From: Anaerocolumna sp. AGMB13020
GTDB lineage: Bacteria; Bacillota; Clostridia; Lachnospirales; Lachnospiraceae
Direction of reading: 5' to 3'
DNA length: 64,000 nucleotides
Assembly (NCBI RefSeq): GCF_033100115.1
Contig: NZ_CP136910.1
Span: 1,860,001 to 1,924,000, forward strand
How positions within the stretch are numbered: the stretch's first letter is position 1; each line of letters opens with the position of its first letter. The translations under genes and the position numbers were made by a program. Of this stretch, positions 33,177 through 42,132 are shown piece after piece. The notes under the pieces are model-generated. The model was not told the DNA's origin, searched no databases, and saw only the letters and a program-made list of their open reading frames with translations.

Positions 33177-36122
33177 TTATTTTGCAAACTCCAGTTCCAG
33201 GCAGTGAACTTTTCCGTCATCGGTCAGAGGAACTGCATTCCCTTCAGCTGTTCTTCCATCCAGAACAAGCCGGTAAGTTCCTTCCTTTATACGGGACAGC
33301 CCAACGGGTTTGCGGACTGTTATTTCGTAGTAAGTTTTATTATGTTTTAAAGTAAATCGAAGTTCCTCCTCTTCTTCGGATAACATGGGATTTAGAAGGA
33401 GCTGTCCGTCTCTGTACTCAATTCCGAGCATTTCAAACAAAGTCAGGGTCAGCCAGGTGGAGGTTCCGCTTAAGGTAGGCCCTATGTTCTCTCCGGTGTG
33501 GCTATTGATATACTGTGTACACCAACGGGGATTACCGCAGGCCGTAAAAGGATCGTCCAGTGTCTTAAAGGGCAATACCAGATTTACCATCCAATAGGCA
33601 AGGTCCCTGAGTTTAACCGCCAGTTTTATATCCTCAGCTTCTTTGGATGCCTTCACCATGGCCGCTGCAGCCATCATGGTGGCATGCTTAAAGATACCCC
33701 CATTTTCTCTGTCACCGGGAAAATATTCCCCGGTTGCCGTAGCTTGGGCTACCCTGGAAAGATCTGTAGGGCTCATGAGGGGGAATCCGAAGGGACTCAT
33801 AAGGTATTTCTGAATTCCCTCCAGCATAATACCAATCTGCTCCTCCGTTGCTTCTCCTGACAGTACGGACCAGCTAAAGGAATTTAAGAAGTAAGTTCCC
33901 GGTATCTCCTTCTGTCTGGAAAACCCGTCACCGCCAGCACCCAGATATGTTATTTTATCCCCGTAGCGGTTAAATAATACCCTGGCAAAGAAATCTCCCT
34001 TCCAGGCATGTTCCTGCAGATTGCTGCTCAGCTTCAGCTTCTGCTTCCTTAGTTCTTCCCGGTATTCCAGATCTCCAAGGTCAGAGGACAGCTCTTCCAT
34101 GTGATTTATGGCAAGCTTTAGCAGAAATCCGTTCATGACACTTTCAGAATACCCGTCAATTGGTCCTGTAAGGGTTTCTTTTTCTTTTCCTGTCAGATAA
34201 TGAGGATCAACCTTAAGGCAGTCGTTCCAATCTGCAAAGTCAATCAAAGGCAGACCGTGGTTGCCGATGGATACCGTTCCAGAGTAACGGATAACTGCTT
34301 TCAGGGTATCATAAACCTTTCTCTTCTTTCCGCTGCTTTCCGGTATTTCGTATTCCTCCTCCAGAAATTCCATATCTTTGCTGAATTGAACATAACGGTA
34401 TACAGCCTGAACCAGCCAAAGCCCGTCATCCGACCATTTTCCGGCTTCTTTTCCTTTCCAGAAAAAGTTGTGATAGCAGTAGCCGAATTCAAGTACTTTT
34501 TCAATCCATTCTCTTAAAAGGGACTTGGTGTATTCCCCTTCCCCCATTGCCATAAAATAGTACATAGATGCATAAATATCCTGAATTTCCCGGAACCCGA
34601 TTTCCCGGTATCCCTTTTGTGTCAGATCAAAGGAGCGGGATACAAAGGTCTGATATAATACCTGAAAAGGCAGATTATAATTGACATAGGCATCAAAATC
34701 CTTGTTTCCGGTAGAAACTTGTAAATAACATCGGTAATCATCGTACCAGTTCATCTGAGTTGACAGGGCTTCCTCCAAAGCCTCCTTTTTAGCGAACCTG
34801 GAATGGAGGTTCTCTATTTCTTTTTGAAGAGTTTCCTGCCTCACCCCGGTATCCTGAAGTTCTGTGATTAGCCCCATATATTGATCCGCAGTTACTTCCT
34901 CTCCTCCTGCCAGGGAAAAAAGTTTTCCTAAAGCAAGAAATCCCGGTCCTTTGGTACTGAGGCGGTTGGTAAGCCTGGACAGTCCCTGGGGGCGGTTCAA
35001 GCTGCCGCTTCCGATAAAATCACCGTAATGAGTCCCGATTTCACCGGGGTAGGTCTTCTTTCCTTTCTCATAGAACATAGCCGTCCCAAAGCGGACATCC
35101 CCCTTGCAGTAATCCGGATAATAATGTGGTACATAAGCAAGAAGCCGACCTTCTGCATTGTTCAGAATACCAGATTCCATGATAACCGTGGAATAGACCA
35201 CATCCTCCATTAAGGCAGGAGGAACCGCAGAGGCAATCATTCCGGTAAGCACCACCTTTAGCTTTCGCTCCTTTTTCCCGGTATTCTTAATGGTTATTCT
35301 CTGAACCTCCGTTGCCATGGGCAGCCCCTGGTACTGGGGCAATAAGAAAATCGTTCTGGTTATGAGAAGACCGCAGGCGGTGGTATATTCTAACCTGGTA
35401 TGGTTTCTGGAATGACGGCACACAGCCGTTAAAACATTGGAATCCGTCGCATCCGCTGAATAAAAAATCTGTTTTCCTTCTTCCACCAGATAAAATTGAC
35501 GGTTTGCCGGAAACCCATTTTCCTCCGGCAGCATGTCCCATCGGGTAGCCAGTACCTGATTAGCGGCATGTGCCCTGAAGCTTCCTCCGCCTAAACGGTC
35601 CACAACGCTTTTCGGCGTGGATTGCAAAGGAAGAGAATAACCGATACGTTTTCCCAGCAGCATATTGGTGTAAAAATGGGCACCCGGCGAAGGCGCTTTT
35701 AAATCAATAACATGATCACCGAATTTGTCCAGGTATCCAGCCCAGGACTTGTAATTCATTAACTTATTCAGTATTTTAGAGGCCAGTGGCTCAGACAGTG
35801 GCTTTTCCTGCAGAAGCTTATCTTTTTCTTCCTCTCTGTCATAAATGCAATGAATGATTGACCCACTGTCCCAGGCTATCTGAAATAAATGGGATTGCGC
35901 AGTGGATAAGCTGTCAAAAAATACTGCCAGCATCTCATCCTTATACAATTCCTTGAAAGCAGGTACCTGATATGTAAACCTTCCAATAATGAGCAAGTTC
36001 TGCAGACTGGCATCCGTAAACTGGTAATCATAACCTTTCGTCTCCGTAATCAGTTCCCCGAAGAACTGTTGTGCCATTTCCTGGGGTTTCCCCAGCACTT
36101 CACGAGCAAGTATATGCTTCAT
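33177..36122 (-). CDS. cdp: Cellodextrin phosphorylase (GH94, EC 2.4.1.49)
   Basis: A 981-residue intracellular enzyme that splits the non-reducing glucose from cellodextrins with phosphate, giving glucose 1-phosphate and saving ATP. It matches the C. thermocellum cellodextrin phosphorylase I remember in long stretches: LQSTPKSVVDRLGGGSFRAH, EENGFPANRQFYLVEEGKQI and QKGYREIGFREIQDIYASMY. The catalytic motif ADWNDCLK has DWND at 631-634. Length fits the family (about 980-1010) and separates it from cellobiose phosphorylases (about 810). GGAGGG stands five bases before the ATG. It is the first gene of the island that continues into the YesN/YesM pair and importer. Confidence 0.93.
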   Translation of the reverse strand: MKHILAREVLGKPQEMAQQFFGELITETKGYDYQFTDASLQNLLIIGRFTYQVPAFKELYKDEMLAVFFDSLSTAQSHLFQIAWDSGSIIHCIYDREEEKDKLLQEKPLSEPLASKILNKLMNYKSWAGYLDKFGDHVIDLKAPSPGAHFYTNMLLGKRIGYSLPLQSTPKSVVDRLGGGSFRAHAANQVLATRWDMLPEENGFPANRQFYLVEEGKQIFYSADATDSNVLTAVCRHSRNHTRLEYTTACGLLITRTIFLLPQYQGLPMATEVQRITIKNTGKKERKLKVVLTGMIASAVPPALMEDVVYSTVIMESGILNNAEGRLLAYVPHYYPDYCKGDVRFGTAMFYEKGKKTYPGEIGTHYGDFIGSGSLNRPQGLSRLTNRLSTKGPGFLALGKLFSLAGGEEVTADQYMGLITELQDTGVRQETLQKEIENLHSRFAKKEALEEALSTQMNWYDDYRCYLQVSTGNKDFDAYVNYNLPFQVLYQTFVSRSFDLTQKGYREIGFREIQDIYASMYYFMAMGEGEYTKSLLREWIEKVLEFGYCYHNFFWKGKEAGKWSDDGLWLVQAVYRYVQFSKDMEFLEEEYEIPESSGKKRKVYDTLKAVIRYSGTVSIGNHGLPLIDFADWNDCLKVDPHYLTGKEKETLTGPIDGYSESVMNGFLLKLAINHMEELSSDLGDLEYREELRKQKLKLSSNLQEHAWKGDFFARVLFNRYGDKITYLGAGGDGFSRQKEIPGTYFLNSFSWSVLSGEATEEQIGIMLEGIQKYLMSPFGFPLMSPTDLSRVAQATATGEYFPGDRENGGIFKHATMMAAAAMVKASKEAEDIKLAVKLRDLAYWMVNLVLPFKTLDDPFTACGNPRWCTQYINSHTGENIGPTLSGTSTWLTLTLFEMLGIEYRDGQLLLNPMLSEEEEELRFTLKHNKTYYEITVRKPVGLSRIKEGTYRLVLDGRTAEGNAVPLTDDGKVHCLELEFAK

Positions 36123-36348
36123 AAAATCCCTCCGATAATAAGTTTATTGTCTCAACTGAAAGGTATATCTTATTCTGTGTAATTTTAGTCTTCTGCCTTT
36201 ATCACTTCCGGTTTCTGACTGCTGCTTATAATAAAATTATTATAATGTATTTATTTAAAAGAAATAACCATACAAAATTACGGTTAAGCAGGTCAAAATT
36301 ACGGTTTTTTAATGCTTCCAGGGCCTTACTGCCAGCCATAAAACAAGA
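36123..36348. other. Upstream region of cdp
   Basis: AT-rich gap that must contain the cdp promoter. TAATAATTTTATTATAA-type sequence near 36227-36244 may serve as a -10 region on the minus strand, but no good -35 is visible. A 67-codon frame on the plus strand here has no ribosome binding site and I do not call it. Confidence 0.35.
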
Positions 36349-36430
36349 AAATGCTGCTGCATTTAAAGAAATACCGGAAGGAGTCAATAGAAAAACCTTC
36401 CGGTATTATCTTTTTTATGCAACAGCATTT
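36349..36430 (-). terminator. Nested double stem-loop after the SSB-like gene
   Basis: Outer arms AAATGCTGCTGCAT and ATGCAACAGCATTT enclose an inner perfect 11-bp stem ATACCGGAAGG / CCTTCCGGTAT. Runs of T follow on the minus strand (TTTCTTT) and a TTTTTT lies on the plus strand between the right arms. It begins about 35 bp past the stop codon of the SSB-like gene. Confidence 0.75.
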
Positions 36431-36464
36431 CCTTATTATATAATGTAATCTATGATTAATTCTC

Positions 36465-37097
36465 TTAATATTCCTCCAGATACTCCAGCTTACTTACCGA
36501 TACTTCATAGGCTATTCTTTTTTCAAATTCATTTTCACTGATCTTTTTCTGGTACTCTCTGCTCTGAATTCTGCCCCATACCTGGATGTGTCCCCCAACG
36601 GTGAAGTTCTCGGCGAATCTGGCATTTCTTCCCCAACAGATGCAGGGTATGTAATCGGATTTTCCATAAGGTCTGTTTACTGCAAGTAGAATATCAGCTA
36701 TTTCTCTTCCTAAGGGAGTTTTTCGATAAATGGGCTGCTTGCAGACAAAACCATCTAAAAAGATGAAATTTGGGCGAATACCTTCCGTATCCTCTTCACT
36801 TACTTTGATTTCTCTGGCAAATACAGACAGAACCAGCCTGTTCTTGTTGTCCTCATGACGGTTATAAGAACGAAATTGTCCATTAACCTCCACATACTTA
36901 CCTTTTAAATCTGCTTTTACATCCACCAGCCGCTCTGATATCATAATTGGTATGTTATCATAGGAATTACTTAATCGGCTTACAGAAACCTCCAAAATGT
37001 AAAAACCCTCCCCAAATACATCGTGACTGAATTCAAAATCAGTCATTACCTCGCCTGCAATACTTACTTGATTGTTATCAAATACTTTATCTGTCAT
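36465..37097 (-). CDS. Single-stranded DNA-binding protein-like, two OB folds
   Basis: A 210-residue protein with two SSB-type OB folds, about 7-95 (VSIAGEVMTDFEF ... VEVNGQFRSYNR) and about 103-205 (IFLDGFVCKQPIYRKTPLGREIADILLAVNRPYGKSDYIPCICWG). The second carries the classic SSB pattern. It lacks the acidic C-terminal tail of the replicative SSB. The ATG at 37097 is preceded by GGGAG; a longer frame is less likely. Such double-OB proteins are common as accessory SSB paralogs in clostridia. It stands alone, divergent from typA. Function beyond nucleic-acid binding is unknown. Confidence 0.82.
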   Translation of the reverse strand: MTDKVFDNNQVSIAGEVMTDFEFSHDVFGEGFYILEVSVSRLSNSYDNIPIMISERLVDVKADLKGKYVEVNGQFRSYNRHEDNKNRLVLSVFAREIKVSEEDTEGIRPNFIFLDGFVCKQPIYRKTPLGREIADILLAVNRPYGKSDYIPCICWGRNARFAENFTVGGHIQVWGRIQSREYQKKISENEFEKRIAYEVSVSKLEYLEEY

Positions 37098-37492
37098 TTC
37101 GTATGACTCCCTTCTCTTTACTCGTGTTCTGTACAATTTATAATTGGTATCCCAATTGTATTGTCCTGACCTTCAAGATAAAATTATTCTCCAATACTAT
37201 ATGTATGACAGTAATATTCGTTTTAGAACCAAATTTCAAAAAAAAATTTATAAGTTTTTTTCCATTTGTTGTGAAAGGGTAAGCAAAACGCTGAAAATAC
37301 GGCCCTCTAAAGAAATACCTTGTAAATTTCCCGTAGTATGTTAAAATGTTTTAGTTAGAGTGTTATTGCTTATATTGAGCTTAATATAGTTTTTTAAATC
37401 TATATATTTTATTGAAATAGTATCGCTATTATGACAGTAAAATTAAATTCTGCCGCATCAGCAGTAACAGCTGGTCTAAGATCATATAAACA

Positions 37493-37627
37493 AATATCCG
37501 CACAAAGGTAACTCTGGTAAGCGGATATTAAAACAACAGAAGACTATTTTCTATTCTGATATGTATCCCCATGAGTAAACACAGACCGAAAATAGTCAAA
37601 TAAGTAAATATCCAATCAGAGATTGGA
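37493..37627 (+). other. Three successive small stem-loops in the typA leader
   Basis: AATATCCGC/GCGGATATT (37493-37529), GACTATTTTC/GAAAATAGTC (37542-37597) and TCCAATC/GATTGGA (37611-37627) lie in order upstream of typA; the last ends about 10 bases before its ribosome binding site. The rest of the 37098-37647 gap is AT-rich without a called gene. No known riboswitch class is recognised. Confidence 0.5.
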
Positions 37628-37647
37628 CATTCAAGAAAGAGGTTACG

Positions 37648-39480
37648 ATGAAAATCCAAAGAGAAGACATCAGAAACATTGCAATCATAGCCCATGTTGA
37701 TCATGGCAAGACTACCCTTGTTGATGAGCTCTTAAAGCAAAGCGGAGTATTCCGCACCAATCAGGCTGTACAGGAAAGAGTCATGGACTCTAATGATATT
37801 GAAAGGGAACGTGGTATTACAATCCTTTCCAAGAATACGGCTGTTTCTTATGAAGGCGTAAAGATTAATATTATAGATACACCGGGACATGCTGACTTCG
37901 GCGGCGAAGTAGAACGTGTTCTTAAGATGGTTAACGGTGTTGTGTTAGTAGTTGATGCCTTTGAAGGCCCTATGCCCCAGACCAAATTCGTTCTTAAGAA
38001 AGCTTTGGAACTGGAACTGCCGGTTATTGTATGTATCAATAAAATCGACCGTCCCGAAGCCAGACCCGCAGAAGTTATTGATGAAGTTCTTGAACTTTTC
38101 ATTGAGCTGGATGCTACTGACGATCAGCTTGATTGTCCTTTTGTATTTGCTTCCGCCAAATCCGGTGTTGCAATTCTTGAATTAGATGAGTCTCCTGAAA
38201 ATATGAAACCCCTATTCCAGACTATCATTAACTATATCCCCGCTCCTGAAGGTGATCCTGAGGAAAGTACACAGGTACTTATCAGCACCATTGATTATAA
38301 CGAATATGTTGGCCGTATCGGTGTAGGTAAAGTTGATAACGGTATCATTAAAGTAAATCAGGATGCAGTTCTTGTAAATGCCCATGATCCGAATAAGAGC
38401 CAAAAAGTTAAGATCAGCAAGCTTTATGAATTCGAGGGTCTTAAAAAGGTAGAAGTGAACGAAGCTTCCATCGGTTCCATCGTTGCGATTTCCGGTATTT
38501 CTGATATCCATATCGGTGACACCATCTGCTCTCCTGAGAATCCGAAAGCTATTCCTTTTCAGAAAATCTCAGAGCCTACCATCGCAATGCATTTTATTGT
38601 TAACGACAGCCCTCTTGCAGGACAGGAAGGAAAATTTGTAACCTCCAGACATTTAAGAGAACGTTTGTTACGAGAACTCAATACAGATGTCAGTCTTCGT
38701 GTAGAAGAAACCGAGAATACGGAAAGCTTTAAAGTATCCGGCAGAGGAGAACTCCATTTATCCGTTCTTATTGAAAACATGAGAAGAGAAGGTTATGAAT
38801 TTGCAGTAAGCAAAGCTGAGGTTCTCTATCGTTACGATGAAAAAGGAAAGCAGTTAGAGCCAATGGAACGAGCTATCATCGACGTACCGGAAGAATTTAC
38901 GGGAGCAGTTATCGATAAACTAAGCCAGCGTAAAGGTGAGCTTCAGGGAATGTCTAACGGAAACGGCGGATACTCAAGACTTGAGTTCCTGATACCTTCC
39001 AGAGGACTCATCGGTTACAGAGGCGAATTCCTAACCGATACAAAAGGTAACGGAATCATCAATACCTTATTTGAAGATTACGGCCCTTACAAGGGAGATA
39101 TCCAGTATAGAAAGCAGGGTTCCTTAATAGCTTACGAAACCGGTGAGGCAATCACTTATGGTCTATTTAATGCCCAGGAAAGAGGTATTCTCTTTATAAC
39201 AGCCGGTGTTAAAGTTTACTCTGGTATGGTCGTAGGTCTGAATGCAAAAGCAGAAGATATCGAGGTTAATGTCTGCAAGAGAAAGCAGCTTACAAATACC
39301 CGTTCCTCCGGTGCCGACGATGCTCTAAAACTGGTGGCTCCAAAAATCTTAAGCTTAGAGCAGGCTCTGGAGTTCATCGATACGGATGAGTTATTAGAGG
39401 TTACTCCACAGAACTTAAGAATCAGAAAGAAATTATTAGATCCTACTCTCAGAATGAGAGCTAAACGTAATTCAAAATAA
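37648..39480 (+). CDS. typA: Ribosome-associated GTPase TypA/BipA
   Basis: A 610-residue translational GTPase. The G domain has AHVDHGKTT (G1), RERGITI (G2), DTPGHAD (G3) and NKIDR (G4). Elongation-factor domains II, III and V follow, then the BipA-specific C-terminal domain (about 480-610, with [15 protein letters not shown]). It binds the ribosome and helps assembly of the large subunit, especially under cold or stress. Length is typical and AGAGG precedes the ATG. It is followed by a DUF2156 gene 42 bp downstream, likely co-transcribed. Confidence 0.97.
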   Translation: MKIQREDIRNIAIIAHVDHGKTTLVDELLKQSGVFRTNQAVQERVMDSNDIERERGITILSKNTAVSYEGVKINIIDTPGHADFGGEVERVLKMVNGVVLVVDAFEGPMPQTKFVLKKALELELPVIVCINKIDRPEARPAEVIDEVLELFIELDATDDQLDCPFVFASAKSGVAILELDESPENMKPLFQTIINYIPAPEGDPEESTQVLISTIDYNEYVGRIGVGKVDNGIIKVNQDAVLVNAHDPNKSQKVKISKLYEFEGLKKVEVNEASIGSIVAISGISDIHIGDTICSPENPKAIPFQKISEPTIAMHFIVNDSPLAGQEGKFVTSRHLRERLLRELNTDVSLRVEETENTESFKVSGRGELHLSVLIENMRREGYEFAVSKAEVLYRYDEKGKQLEPMERAIIDVPEEFTGAVIDKLSQRKGELQGMSNGNGGYSRLEFLIPSRGLIGYRGEFLTDTKGNGIINTLFEDYGPYKGDIQYRKQGSLIAYETGEAITYGLFNAQERGILFITAGVKVYSGMVVGLNAKAEDIEVNVCKRKQLTNTRSSGADDALKLVAPKILSLEQALEFIDTDELLEVTPQNLRIRKKLLDPTLRMRAKRNSK

Positions 39481-39522
39481 TTGCTATTACCACAAAGGAA
39501 TTACCTTTACAGGAGAATGCAT

Positions 39523-40455
39523 ATGGGAATTGAATTTAACAAACTAACGATAGCAGACTGTCTCAGATTGGAATCCTATTCCAGCCTGAGACCGGTTTAC
39601 ATCTCTGAACGACAGCCGGTAAACCAGTTTATCTGGGAAGAATTCTACAATACCCATTACTACCGGAATGACCAATATATGATGTGCGTTATAATGACGG
39701 AAGATAAAACAAGTCCTATGATGCCTTTATGCAAAGAAGCTGACATCCCTGCCGTATTTGAGGAAATCAAAGAACATTGGAACAAAGAGCTAAATAAGCC
39801 GTTAAACATGTATCTTATTGATGAAACTTTTATTTCAGCATTAAAGACCATACCGGGATTTGAAGAAGAATTTGAAATCGAGAACTGCAGAGATAATCAT
39901 GATTATCTATATGATGCAGCAAAATTGCGTACACTCAGCGGTAAAGCCTATCATAAGAAAAAAAACCATCTGAATTCATTCCTTAAGAACTATGCCGGCA
40001 GATATGAATACCGTACCCTGGATTGTTCTAATGTGGAAGAAATTCAGAATTTCCACGACAGATGGCTGGATAACAGGGAATACGAAGATAAGCATGGCAG
40101 TATGCGAAGTGAAGAAAATGGAATACACCGCTTATTCAAATATTGCGGCTTTGTTGATTGCAGTATCGGAGGTGTTTATGTAGATGGAAATCTTGAAGCC
40201 TATACCATCGGCAGCTATGCACCGGATATTAAATGTGCTTTCATCCATATAGAAAAAGCCAATATAAATATCCCTGGTCTGTATAATTTCATAAACCAGC
40301 AGTTTCTGATACATGCCTTTCCGGAAGCAGAGATTGTCAACAGAGAAGATGATCTTGGACAGGAAGGTCTGCGTAAAGCCAAACTATCCTATCAGCCCAT
40401 CAAACTGGAAACAAAATATCACATCTACCAACGTAATTTCAACACGGATAAATAA
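39523..40455 (+). CDS. DUF2156/phosphatidylglycerol lysyltransferase C-terminal domain-like protein
   Basis: A 310-residue soluble protein with a tandem GNAT-like fold of the DUF2156 type (LSGKAYHKKKNHLNSFLKNY, LEAYTIGSYAPDIKCAFIHIEKANINIPGLYNFINQQF, VNREDDLGQEGLRKAKLSYQP). This fold transfers aminoacyl groups in MprF and FemX-like enzymes, but here no membrane part is present and no substrate is known. I place the start at the ATG at 39523, eight bases after AGGAG. It likely shares the typA transcript and ends before a strong terminator. Confidence 0.85.
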   Translation: MGIEFNKLTIADCLRLESYSSLRPVYISERQPVNQFIWEEFYNTHYYRNDQYMMCVIMTEDKTSPMMPLCKEADIPAVFEEIKEHWNKELNKPLNMYLIDETFISALKTIPGFEEEFEIENCRDNHDYLYDAAKLRTLSGKAYHKKKNHLNSFLKNYAGRYEYRTLDCSNVEEIQNFHDRWLDNREYEDKHGSMRSEENGIHRLFKYCGFVDCSIGGVYVDGNLEAYTIGSYAPDIKCAFIHIEKANINIPGLYNFINQQFLIHAFPEAEIVNREDDLGQEGLRKAKLSYQPIKLETKYHIYQRNFNTDK

Positions 40456-40507
40456 GGCAAATACCTTTATTACCAAATCCAAATAAATATAAACCTGATC
40501 CTGAAAA

Positions 40508-40555
40508 GAAGCACCCTGTACCCCTTATTCTAAAGGTTACAGAGTGCTTCTTTTT
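40508..40555 (+). terminator. Terminator of the typA-DUF2156 unit
   Basis: GAAGCACCCTGTA pairs with TACAGAGTGCTTC (one bulge), followed by CTTTTTG on the plus strand, about 50 bp past the DUF2156 stop. Confidence 0.8.
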
Positions 40556-40725
40556 GACATTATTATTGTACGTATGTCCTTTTAATCTCTTATTCTCAAC
40601 AAGATTTATTAAGTTCTTTTATCAGTATTTCTTATTAATATCTTATTCTCTACAACTTTTATTATTGCCAACTAATATTTTCCAATCTTTCCAACCTTAT
40701 TTAAGTTCAGCGTCCTATCTTCTAA

Positions 40726-40961
40726 ACGATTTCAGGCGGATTGTGCAAAACAGAAAGAACGAATGCGCCTATGGAAAGGTATTAGAAGTCCTTTTCTCTG
40801 AATCGTTTATGCTATAATGTAAAACAGATTGTCTGAGCGAAGCGAGTTATCTGTTTTACATTATGACCAGCACAAACGATTCAGAGAATTAGGACTTCTT
40901 ATACCTTGGAATCGAAGCATGAGTTCTTTCTGTTTTGTGCAATGCGCCGTCCCCTTGAAAA
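40726..40961. repeat. Hairpin repeat element, copy 2 (~235 bp)
   Basis: Same organisation as copy 1 at 20.3 kb: GGCGGATTGTGCAAAACAG on the left and its near-complement on the right, the shared GAATGCGCCTATGGAAAGGT and TTAGGACTTCTTATACCTTG segments, and the identical tip GAGCGAAGCGAGTTATC. The inner stem differs from copy 1 at many positions, yet both arms changed together (CTCTGAATCGTTT with AAACGATTCAGAG, against CTCCGGATGCTTTG with CAAAGCATCCGGAG). The outer GTCAAAAG ends of copy 1 are lost. It lies between convergent genes. Confidence 0.92.
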
Positions 40962-40973
40962 AAACCAATAACC

Positions 40974-41765
40974 CTACGATATCCCTCTAATTTCCCTGAA
41001 TTTCCCATCCGGATATTTATGTATATCATTTAAACTATGTATTCCATATACGCCCAAAATATCTTTGAACTGATTTTTAATCAGCTCTTTCGCTATAATT
41101 CTCTTTCCTTCTTTGTCTCTTGAAATTCGATAATTGGCTCTCTCATGAGCTGCCAATACCTTCAGGGTCTTTGGTCCATACCAGCAGAAGGTGTCAAGAA
41201 CTTTATTTATAAGGTTCTTCTCCATTTCTGTCAACCGGTTAACAGGTACCTCAAAAATATTAATACCATGTTTTTTCATGCTATTGTATAAGGAAATATA
41301 GGGAGCATTCTCACCATTAACGCTAAAATCATCTTCAAATAACTCTCTTTCATATAATGCCAGAAAGAAACCCTGAGCATAATACAAAAGCCATTGGGTA
41401 TAGCCTGGGGACAGATCACCCTGGGTATAATATATCATGTATTGGGCTATTAAGTTAATTTTGCGCTCTGTCATTTTCTCAAGGACCGCCTGCATTGTCT
41501 TGCGATAAGCTACATTGGTCAGATTATCCTTGTTCTCAAGCAACAGTTCATAGTAATATACCGGATCTTCAACGATACTTTTTAGCTTACCGGAATACTC
41601 CGCAGTAGGTATATCACCTTCAATGTATCTTATTATGGTGGTTTCGCCCCAGCCTAATAATTTAGCAAGAGGTTTTTTTCCTATGCAAAAATCCTGTAAA
41701 ATCGTTCGTATCTCACCAGAAGTAACAATAGCATTTTCTTGACTTTGCACTTTGTCTTCACTCAT
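40974..41765 (-). CDS. Panacea-domain protein (SocA-like antitoxin fold) with N-terminal HTH
   Basis: A 263-residue protein. Residues about 15-60 look like a degenerate XRE/MqsA-type helix-turn-helix (KKPLAKLLGWGETTIIRYIEGDIPT). Residues about 100-225 match the Panacea/SocA/DUF4065 domain (NLIAQYMIYYTQGDLSPGYTQWLLYYAQGFFLALYERELFEDDF). Panacea domains neutralise varied toxins encoded next to them, but no toxin gene is adjacent: downstream is the hairpin repeat and upstream a transporter gene. GGGG precedes the ATG. It may be an orphan antitoxin, or a regulator related to phage GepA proteins. Confidence 0.8.
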   Translation of the reverse strand: MSEDKVQSQENAIVTSGEIRTILQDFCIGKKPLAKLLGWGETTIIRYIEGDIPTAEYSGKLKSIVEDPVYYYELLLENKDNLTNVAYRKTMQAVLEKMTERKINLIAQYMIYYTQGDLSPGYTQWLLYYAQGFFLALYERELFEDDFSVNGENAPYISLYNSMKKHGINIFEVPVNRLTEMEKNLINKVLDTFCWYGPKTLKVLAAHERANYRISRDKEGKRIIAKELIKNQFKDILGVYGIHSLNDIHKYPDGKFREIRGIS

Positions 41766-42132
41766 AGTTTATCCCCTTTCGTATAAATTTCCCCAAGACT
41801 CCTCTCATTTAAGTTCATTTGAAAATGTTATTAGCATACTGATCTATTTGTACCAAACACACCGGAATTTCTTGTCTGTGTCTTTTGTGGAGTTATCTCC
41901 GGTGTGTTCATAACCCTTGCATTTTAATAACTTTAATGATTGGATCGCAATACGGAATAAAACATGTGTATATAATTTACAATTTTCTATAATACATACT
42001 ATAATACAATTTTTTACTACCGGTCAACATATTTCTTGTATTATTTGCTATTTTTTTATACTTATTTACATTTTACGCCTTTTTAGATAAAATTCATAAA
42101 AAGAATTTTTAAAATAAAAATTTGAATTATTA
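41766..42132. other. Intergenic region with an 11-bp stem-loop
   Basis: AACACACCGGA at 41856-41866 pairs perfectly with TCCGGTGTGTT at 41898-41908 over a 31-base loop. It stands about 90 bp upstream of the Panacea gene start and 225 bp past the AI-2E family gene stop. The rest is very AT-rich. It could be a late terminator or a leader structure. Confidence 0.5.

Noticed and set aside
36245..36448. Plus-strand 67-codon gene
   Set aside because: No ribosome binding site and it ends within the double-hairpin terminator; composition looks non-coding.
37144..37344. Plus-strand 66-codon gene upstream of typA
   Set aside because: AT-driven open frame without a start signal or recognisable sequence.
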